DNA from: Pseudomonas brassicacearum subsp. neoaurantiaca
Lineage (GTDB): Bacteria > Pseudomonadota > Gammaproteobacteria > Pseudomonadales > Pseudomonadaceae
DNA: 64,000 nucleotides
Assembly: GCF_013608025.1 (NCBI RefSeq)
Contig: NZ_VDLV01000036.1
Location: 8,342 to 72,341 of the forward strand
Reading direction: 5' to 3'
Numbering within the stretch: the first letter of the stretch is position 1; every line of letters begins with the position of its first letter. Shown in pieces: positions 8,456 to 13,791 of the stretch. A program made the translations under genes and the position numbers. Below the pieces are notes generated by a model. That model saw only the letters and a program-made list of their open reading frames with translations, was not told where the DNA came from and made no database searches.

Positions 8456-9514
8456 ATGACTGAATACAAACTGGCTCTAGTCGGCTTCGGCGGTGTAAAC
8501 CGGGCATTGGCTCAACTGATCGCCGAGCGCAATCAGCAGTGGAAAACCGAACTCGGCTTCACCCTGAAAATCGTCGGCGTGACCGACCTGTTCCTCGGTT
8601 CGGTGATGAACCGCCATGGCCTCGACGCCGCCTCGCTCGCCCGACTGCCCGCCAGCAAAGGCGCCATGGCCCAACTGCCCGGTGGCACCGTCGATGCCCT
8701 CAACGAAGCCGTGATCAAAGACTGCGGCGCCGACATCATCGCCGAAGCCACCTTCACCAACCCAGTGGATGGCGAGCCCGCCACCTCGTTCTGCCGCTGG
8801 GCCCTGGAGCGCGGCAAACACGTGGTCACCACCAACAAAGGCCCCATCGCCCTGCACGGCGCCGAACTCAAGGCCCTGGCCCAACGCAACAACGTCGCCT
8901 TCGAATACGAAGGCTCGGTGATGAGCGGCACCCCGGTCATCCGACTCGCCAAACAAGCCTTGGCCGGCAGCTCGATCACTGGTTTCGAAGGCATCCTCAA
9001 CGGCACCTCCAACTTCGTCCTCACCGCCATGGAGGGCGGCCTCGGATTCGCCGAAGCCGTCAGCCAGGCCCAAGCCCTGGGCTACGCCGAAGCCGACCCA
9101 ACCGCCGACGTCGAAGGCCACGACGTACGCCTCAAGGTAGTCATCCTCGCCAACGAACTGCTCGACGCCAAACTCACCGTCAACGACGTCAGCTGCAAAG
9201 GCATCTCCGCCCTCAGCCTCGCCGACATCGAAAAAGCCCGCCGCGACGGTGCCCGCTGGAAACTCATCGGCGCCGCCACCCGCCAAGCCGACGGCTCCAT
9301 CAGCGCCAGCGTCGAACCGCGCCTGCTGAGCAACGACCACCCACTGGCAAGTATCAGCAGCGCCACCAACGCCGTGTCGTTCACCAGCGAACTGCTCGGC
9401 GCCGTCACCGTCTCCGGCCCGGGCGCTGGCCGCACCGAAACCGCCTTCGCGCTGCTGTCCGACATCATCCAAATCCACCAATCGGCAACCCGCAAACAGG
9501 AGCAAGCCCTGTGA
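8456..9514 (+). CDS. homoserine dehydrogenase, short form without ACT domain
   Basis: A 352-residue NAD(P)-dependent homoserine dehydrogenase. The Rossmann motif LVGFGGVNRAL lies at residues 8-18, TTNKGP at 125-130, YEGSVMSGTP near 151-160, GILNGTSNF near 179-187 and catalytic Lys227 in HDVRLKVVILANEL. The biosynthetic enzyme is about 430 residues with a C-terminal ACT domain for threonine feedback; this protein ends before that domain. An unregulated enzyme next to an aldehyde dehydrogenase suits a catabolic direction: homoserine oxidised to aspartate semialdehyde. Its stop overlaps the GTG start of the next gene (GTGA), so translational coupling is likely. Codons are strongly C-ending throughout. 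Confidence 0.9.
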   Translation: MTEYKLALVGFGGVNRALAQLIAERNQQWKTELGFTLKIVGVTDLFLGSVMNRHGLDAASLARLPASKGAMAQLPGGTVDALNEAVIKDCGADIIAEATFTNPVDGEPATSFCRWALERGKHVVTTNKGPIALHGAELKALAQRNNVAFEYEGSVMSGTPVIRLAKQALAGSSITGFEGILNGTSNFVLTAMEGGLGFAEAVSQAQALGYAEADPTADVEGHDVRLKVVILANELLDAKLTVNDVSCKGISALSLADIEKARRDGARWKLIGAATRQADGSISASVEPRLLSNDHPLASISSATNAVSFTSELLGAVTVSGPGAGRTETAFALLSDIIQIHQSATRKQEQAL

Positions 9515-10923
9515 ACGTATCGCGCCTGGCCCTGGCGGTCGTCGAACCGCACATCGAAGTCCTCAACCCCTTTGACGGCAGCATCGTCGGCACCGTCGCC
9601 GACGTGTGCGCCTCAGAAGTCCCACACCTGCTCGAAACCGCACGCGACGGCGCAAAAGCCTGCGCCGCACTGCCGCGTCATCGCCGCGCAAGCATCCTCG
9701 AACACGCCGCACTGAACATCGAACGCGACGCCAAAGCCTTCGCCCGACTCATCGTCGACGAAGCCGGCAAGACCCTCAAACAGGCCGAAAAAGAAGTCAA
9801 ACGCTGCGTCAATACCCTCAAACTCTCCGCCGAAGAAGCCAAGCGCAACGCCGGCGAAATCGTCCCGTTCGACGCCTACGAAGGCGCCGAATCGCGCCAA
9901 GGCTGGTTCACCCGCGAACCCCTCGGCCTGATCGTCGCCATCACCCCCTACAACGACCCGCTCAACCTCGTCGCCCACAAACTCGGCCCGGCCATCGCCG
10001 GCGGTAACGCGGTCATCCTCAAACCGTCCGAACTGGCGCCGCTGTCCGCCCTCAAACTCGTCTCCTACCTGGTCGACGCCGGCCTGCCACAAACCGTCGT
10101 CACCGTCGCCACCGGCGGCGCAGAACTGGGCAAAGCCCTGGTCGCCGCCCGCGACGTGCGCATGATCTCCTTCACCGGCGGCTTCGTCACCGGCGAACAA
10201 ATCGCCCGCACCGCCGGCCTGAAAAAACTCGCCATGGACCTCGGCGGCAACGCCCCCGTCATCGTCATGGGCGACTGCAACCTCGACGCCGCCGTCGAAA
10301 GCTGCGTCTCCGGCGCCTTCTGGGCCGCCGGGCAAAACTGCATCGGCACCCAACGCCTGCTCATCCACGCACCGATCTACGCAGCCTTCCGCGAACGCTT
10401 CGTCAACCAGGCCCAAGCCCTCGTCGTCGGCAACCCACTGCTCGCCAACACCGACATCGGCCCGATGATCACCCAACAAGCCGCGCAAAACGCCGAACAG
10501 GTCGTCAACGAAGCGCTGCAACAAGGCGCCACGTTGCTCTGCGGGCATCGGCGTCAGGGCAATTGCTACGCGGCTACAGTGTTGGAGAATGTCGATCATT
10601 CCAGCCGGCTCTGGTGCAACGAAGCGTTTGCGCCAGTGGTGGTGTTGCAGCCGTTCGACACGTTTGATGAGGCGATTGCGTTGGCTAACGAGCCTGAATA
10701 CGCGCTTCATGCGGGGATCTTCACCAATGATCTGTCCACGGCAATGAGCGCTGCACGGCGGATCGAAGCGGGCGGCGTGATGATCAATGACTCGTCGGAT
10801 TTCCGGTTTGATGCGATGCCGTTTGGTGGGTCCAAGTATGGAAGTTTGGGCAGGGAAGGCGTGCGGTTTGCGTATGAGGAAATGACCCAGCCGAAGGTGG
10901 TTTGTTTGAATACGTTGGGGTGA
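9511..10923 (+). CDS. NAD(P)-dependent aldehyde dehydrogenase (candidate aspartate-semialdehyde oxidation)
   Basis: A 470-residue ALDH-superfamily protein starting at GTG 9511, overlapping the homoserine dehydrogenase stop by 4 bp. Motifs are ITPYNDPLN (oxyanion Asn148), GGNAVILKPSE, SFTGGFVTG, MDLGGNAPVIV and catalytic Cys277 in AGQNCIGTQR. The position normally held by the general-base Glu in ELGG is Asp243 here. The family resembles lactaldehyde/succinate-semialdehyde dehydrogenases. In context it would oxidise the aspartate semialdehyde made by the upstream enzyme to aspartate, which enters central metabolism (inference). The last 130 codons switch from C-ending to G/T-ending usage at about 10540. 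Confidence 0.87.
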   Translation: MNVSRLALAVVEPHIEVLNPFDGSIVGTVADVCASEVPHLLETARDGAKACAALPRHRRASILEHAALNIERDAKAFARLIVDEAGKTLKQAEKEVKRCVNTLKLSAEEAKRNAGEIVPFDAYEGAESRQGWFTREPLGLIVAITPYNDPLNLVAHKLGPAIAGGNAVILKPSELAPLSALKLVSYLVDAGLPQTVVTVATGGAELGKALVAARDVRMISFTGGFVTGEQIARTAGLKKLAMDLGGNAPVIVMGDCNLDAAVESCVSGAFWAAGQNCIGTQRLLIHAPIYAAFRERFVNQAQALVVGNPLLANTDIGPMITQQAAQNAEQVVNEALQQGATLLCGHRRQGNCYAATVLENVDHSSRLWCNEAFAPVVVLQPFDTFDEAIALANEPEYALHAGIFTNDLSTAMSAARRIEAGGVMINDSSDFRFDAMPFGGSKYGSLGREGVRFAYEEMTQPKVVCLNTLG

Positions 10924-10932
10924 GAGGACGCG

Positions 10933-11050
10933 TGTTTATTGGGGCGCTTGGAATCAGGGCGCGACTGACGTTTTCTTGCGCCATTGCCTACAACTACGCC
11001 AGAATCGGCCGGCTTGTGCGTTTTGGGGCCTGTCGGTAGCTTGAGTCTGT
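10933..11050 (+). promoter_or_regulatory. conserved upstream block, copy 1 (probable promoter)
   Basis: This block recurs with few changes at 12016-12133, upstream of the second small gene. It contains TTGCGC and, 18 bp on, CAGAAT, a plausible sigma-70 -35/-10 pair, followed by a shared stretch ending in GTAGCTTGAGTCTGT. The duplication of block, leader and gene together supports its role as a promoter. The start site is not determined. Confidence 0.5.
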
Positions 11051-11272
11051 CACTGAGCATCAGTGATCGGGTTTAGTCGCCCGTCTCAACCTAAGGCGTA
11101 ACAAGTCCCCGTCGGACAGGCTTTGCTGTTCCTGTATTGATGGTGGCTGTGCGCAGGGCGCCCTCGGGCGCGCCGGGATTCTTAGGTTCACCGGTCGACT
11201 AACCTGCGCACAGCTGCCGCCCTCTCGTTTAGTCGCGAGGTGGTTGCAGCATCACTTAAGGAACCTAAGTCG
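11051..11272 (+). promoter_or_regulatory. structured mRNA leader with sense-antisense-sense barcodes, copy 1
   Basis: In order: hairpin CACTGA-GCA-TCAGTG at 11051-11065; word a TTTAGTCG at 11072-11079; word b AACCTAAG at 11088-11095; long stem P1 (GGTGGCTGTGCGCAGG at 11142-11157 with its partner at 11203-11222) capped by GCGCCC-TC-GGGCGC. Inside P1 lie b' CTTAGGTT at 11181-11188 and a' CGACTAA at 11196-11202. After P1, word a returns at 11228-11235 as the loop of a CTCG/CGAG hairpin, and word b returns at 11262-11269, touching the AAGGA ribosome-binding site (11258-11262) before ATG 11273. The antisense pair can bind either the 5' or the 3' copies, and the 3' choice would mask the RBS. The second leader keeps this plan with different words. 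Confidence 0.7.
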
Positions 11273-11632
11273 ATGGCAAAAATTACACCGAACCCTCCGA
11301 TTACAGATGAGCATGTGTCTCGCGCTCAGACTGCTCGTAACAAGAAGCTTGATGACGCTGCCACCCGGGCATTGGATTTTTATCTGAAGCCTACTCCGAA
11401 GAAAGAAACGTCTGACAAACCCAACAGCATTTTCCGTATTGCGCCGGATATAGATTCGGAATGTCTGCTTGCCAGTCTCAGTGAAAACCTGGCTTCGGCG
11501 AATGCCATGATCAATGATTTGGCGTTTGATCTGGATGGATCGCGACGGCGTGTTGCGATGGGGATTTTGCAGGTGATTGAGGTGAGTGAACTGCTGGCGA
11601 ATCGGGCTTTGGATATTGTTGAGGTGAGGTAG
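11273..11632 (+). CDS. small DUF6124-like protein, copy 1
   Basis: A 119-residue soluble protein without signal peptide or membrane segment. The N-terminus is Pro-rich (MAKITPNPPITDEHVSR). A Lys/Ala helix with ALDFYLKPTP follows, then a conserved core (FRIAPDIDSECLLASLSENL) and helices ending in LANRALDIVEVR. I recognise the pattern as the Pseudomonas-specific DUF6124 family (once lumped with DUF3077), whose function is unknown. It differs from copy 2 at only a few residues (IT/AA near residue 11, N/S near residue 80). ATG 11273 has AAGGA at 11258-11262. It is monocistronic: its own leader and terminator. Confidence 0.85.
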   Translation: MAKITPNPPITDEHVSRAQTARNKKLDDAATRALDFYLKPTPKKETSDKPNSIFRIAPDIDSECLLASLSENLASANAMINDLAFDLDGSRRRVAMGILQVIEVSELLANRALDIVEVR

Positions 11633-11660
11633 AAAAGCGAGGCATTCGTGCTTTGGGAGG

Positions 11661-11692
11661 AAAAAAGGTCTTGCTCAGCAAGGCCTTTTTTT
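11661..11692 (+). terminator. Rho-independent terminator after copy 1
   Basis: AAAAAAGGTCTTG, a loop, then CAAGGCCTTTTTTT forms a long stem with one G-U pair and a T-run, 28 bp past the stop. It is nearly identical to the copy 2 terminator. Confidence 0.9.
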
Positions 11693-12015
11693 GTGGGGGC
11701 TCGGGCAATGAACTGTCATGCATGGAAGCCCCAAGTTTCTGGTTGTCCAATTCGACTGTGAATTTCATTCAATCGCTAATGTCGATCATGACCACGACAC
11801 CACCCTGGACCGGCAGCTATGCGGAACGGCTTATTAAATCGCTACTGTCGATAGAGCTTGCCGCAGCGTGCCCCGCAAAGCCGCAGGTCCGCCACGAAAA
11901 GCCCTTTATCCTCTCAAAGCTGATGCAGTGGCTGACTCGCAGACAGAATGAGTCAAGGGCTTACGGTTGATTTTCTCAATGGGAAATGGCTTGTTTGGGT
12001 ACGTTGGAGGCACGT
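11693..12015. other. spacer between the duplicated cassettes, with 16-nt direct repeat
   Basis: No convincing gene. A plus-strand frame runs to a stop at 11970 and could start at ATG 11779 or 11788 (about 60 residues, Thr/Pro then Lys/Arg-rich), but there is no good RBS and no family is recognised. Two near-identical 16-mers, AATCGCTAATGTCGAT at 11771-11786 and AATCGCTACTGTCGAT at 11837-11852, lie 66 bp apart. Confidence 0.5.
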
Positions 12016-12133
12016 TGTTTATCGGGGCGATTTGGATGTGGGCGTGACTGACGTTTTCTTGCGCCATTGCCTACAACTACGCCAGAATCCGCCGGCTTGT
12101 GCGTTTTAGGGGCCGCCGGTAGCTTGAGTCTGT
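12016..12133 (+). promoter_or_regulatory. conserved upstream block, copy 2 (probable promoter)
   Basis: Counterpart of 10933-11050, with the same TTGCGC ... CAGAAT pair and the same run into the CACTGA hairpin. Differences are scattered substitutions and one short indel. Confidence 0.5.
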
Positions 12134-12363
12134 CACTGAGCATCAGTGATCGGGTTTCGCAGCCCGGACTCTATAGGCGCACAACGTCACCTTCGAAAGC
12201 AGATCGCCCATATCTGCGATTTCGTCAGAGGTGGCTGTGCGTGGGAGACCCCTTGGGTCTGCCGGTCCCTAGAGTCCCGGTCTGCGAACCCGCGTACAGC
12301 TGCCACCCCAACTTCGTTTCGCAGCGAATGGTGGTAGCTCCAACAGACTCTAGGAGCTTTACC
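12134..12363 (+). promoter_or_regulatory. structured mRNA leader with sense-antisense-sense barcodes, copy 2
   Basis: Same architecture as copy 1 with new words. The hairpin CACTGA-GCA-TCAGTG is at 12134-12148. Word a is TTTCGCAG at 12155-12162, and word b is GACTCTATAGG at 12167-12177. The P1 stem starts GGTGGCTGTGCGTGGG and closes with CCCGCGTACAGCTGCCACC, capped by AGACCC-CTT-GGGTCT at 12246-12260. b' is CCTAGAGTC at 12268-12276 and a' is CTGCGAA at 12282-12288. Word a returns at 12317-12324 in the loop of a TTCG/CGAA hairpin. Word b returns as GACTCTAGG at 12346-12354, overlapping the AGGAG RBS (12352-12356) before ATG 12364. Stem P2, the loop-closing hairpin and both barcodes differ from copy 1 in a compensatory way. 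Confidence 0.7.
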
Positions 12364-12723
12364 ATGGCTAAAATTACACCAAACCCGCCAGCTGCAGATG
12401 AGCATGTATCTCGCGCTCAGACTGCTCGTAACAAGAAGCTTGATGATGCTGCCACCCGGGCATTGGATTTTTATCTGAAGCCTACCCCAAAGAAAGAAAC
12501 GTCTGACAAACCCAACAGCATTTTCCGTATTGCGCCGGATATTGATTCGGAGTGTCTGCTTGCCAGTCTCAGTGAGAACCTGGCTTCGGCGAATGCCATG
12601 ATCAGTGATTTGGCGTTTGATCTGGATGGATCGCGACGGCGTGTTGCGATGGGGATTTTGCAGGTGATTGAGGTTAGTGAACTGTTGGCGAATCGGGCTT
12701 TGGATATTGTTGAGGTGAGGTAG
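12364..12723 (+). CDS. small DUF6124-like protein, copy 2
   Basis: A 119-residue near-duplicate of the protein at 11273, with the same length and the same core FRIAPDIDSECLLASLSENL and C-terminus LANRALDIVEVR. The function is unknown. Coding sequences are almost identical at nucleotide level while the leaders differ in their pairing words, which suggests recent duplication or gene conversion of the coding part. ATG 12364 has AGGAG at 12352-12356. Confidence 0.85.
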   Translation: MAKITPNPPAADEHVSRAQTARNKKLDDAATRALDFYLKPTPKKETSDKPNSIFRIAPDIDSECLLASLSENLASANAMISDLAFDLDGSRRRVAMGILQVIEVSELLANRALDIVEVR

Positions 12724-12750
12724 GGCGTTGCGTTACTGCCCTCCAGGCGT

Positions 12751-12781
12751 AAAAAAGGTCTTGCTTGGCAAGACCTTTTTT
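12751..12781 (+). terminator. Rho-independent terminator after copy 2
   Basis: AAAAAAGGTCTTGC-TTG-GCAAGACCTTTTTT is a perfect 14-bp stem ending in a T-run, 28 bp past the stop codon. Confidence 0.93.
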
Positions 12782-12950
12782 GTGGGCGAGAGATTTGAAT
12801 GGGTACTTCAGGTTTGGGAGCGTCAGAAGATTCGCCGCTCAATTTGTGCAACGGGTGCTGCACTACTACCAATTAGGAATTTTGTGATGTTGTGTCTCCG
12901 GGGCTACAGTATTGAGCAAAATCTAGATTTTTGACGCTTGGGGGCTACAA

Positions 12951-13214
12951 ATGACCACCTTGTTCGACGTGGCTGAGATGCTGAAACAGGCTCGAGGTGA
13001 GGCCGATTTGAGCCAGGAGGCCTTGGCCAGTCGTGCTGGCGTATCCCGTTCAACAGTGGCACGTATGGAAACAATGGCAAAGGGAGACATGAGCGTCTCG
13101 GCTCTTGTCCGATTATTGGAAGCGGCTGGATACGACTTGAGACTCGTGAAAGCTGGTCATGAACGCACGGTTGAGGACATTCTTGCCGAGCAGCGTTCCG
13201 GAGTTTCTGAATAA
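12951..13214 (+). CDS. HipB-like XRE antitoxin/regulator
   Basis: An 87-residue protein that is almost entirely an XRE helix-turn-helix: LKQARGEADLSQEALASRAGVSRSTVARMET at about residues 11-42, then LVRLLEAAGYDLRLV. HipB proteins repress their operon and neutralise the HipA kinase. Its TAA overlaps the ATG of the following hipA-like frame (TAATG), the usual hipB-hipA coupling. The region from about 12790 rightwards is more AT-rich than the backbone. Since hipA is broken, HipB may survive as an orphan regulator. Confidence 0.85.
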   Translation: MTTLFDVAEMLKQARGEADLSQEALASRAGVSRSTVARMETMAKGDMSVSALVRLLEAAGYDLRLVKAGHERTVEDILAEQRSGVSE

Positions 13215-13653
13215 TGATCTTAGACGTACACGTCAGCGGCAAAACGGTCGCCAAACTTTACCGAGAGCGTGATGAGTACGTCCTGAAATACCTTCCGGGT
13301 ACAGCTGCGGCGGACTTTGTCAGCTTGGCATTACCCGTGCGTGAAGAGCCGTGGCGCTGGCCCCGCGACCTGTTCCCGTTTTTTCGGCAGAACTTACCTG
13401 AAGGATACTTGTTGGGAGTTATCCGTGAAGAGTTTGGCGCCTTGCTAGATGGCACGGGCTTATCACTGCTAGCCGTAATTGGCGGTGCGGGTGTTGGGCG
13501 TGTGACGGTAACACCGGAAGGCATCATGCTGGGCGTCGAAATGGAGCCCTTGGAAATAGATCATCTGCTGACCGCTGAAAACACAGCCGAGTCGGCATTT
13601 CCAATAAATCGGTCGCGCACCTGATGATCGAAGAGGCTGCAACGAAGCTTTGA
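13214..13653 (+). pseudogene. hipA remnant (N-terminal domain only, frameshifted)
   Basis: The first 110 or so residues match the HipA N-terminal subdomain: ILDVHVSGKTVAKLYRE, FPFFRQNLPEGYLLG, LLAVIGGAGVGRVTV. The frame stops at 13622-13624. HipA-like sequence resumes in another frame at 13615-13650 (AHLMIEEAATKL) and stops at 13651; this is the point where HipA normally continues to its kinase domain. No kinase core lies downstream before the convergent gene at 13792. I read it as a frameshifted and truncated hipA. Alternative: an orphan hipB-hipS pair like HipBST without HipT, because HipS equals this N-terminal subdomain. The out-of-frame remnant favours decay. Confidence 0.75.
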
Positions 13654-13722
13654 TTTGACGGAGGTAACCTCTGCTCCCCATGCGGTGTACTTAGATTAAG
13701 GAGAAACAGATGGATTTAGTAT

Positions 13723-13750
13723 ATAGAGATGCCCTGGCTGGCATCTCTAT
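13723..13750. terminator. perfect 11-bp inverted repeat between hipA remnant and res
   Basis: ATAGAGATGCC-CTGGCT-GGCATCTCTAT is perfectly symmetrical and lies between convergent transcription units. It has no T-run on either side, so termination would be inefficient. It sits inside a tiny frame (18 codons from 13710 with AGGAG before it), which I do not count as a gene. Confidence 0.5.
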
Positions 13751-13791
13751 GGGAACTACTAGATAAAACATGGGTAGTGAGTGAATTAGCG

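Noticed and set aside
8539..9510. Plus-strand frame rich in Arg/His/Pro overlapping hom, joined to the ALDH frame
   Set aside because: Low-complexity shift-frame translation of C-rich codons. The real ALDH starts at GTG 9511 where family similarity begins.
11051..12363. IS110-type bridge RNA or group II intron reading of the barcoded leaders
   Set aside because: The short guide-like words invite this, but no transposase or reverse transcriptase is near. The antisense words match the leader's own flanks and end at an RBS, so an mRNA switch is the simpler reading.
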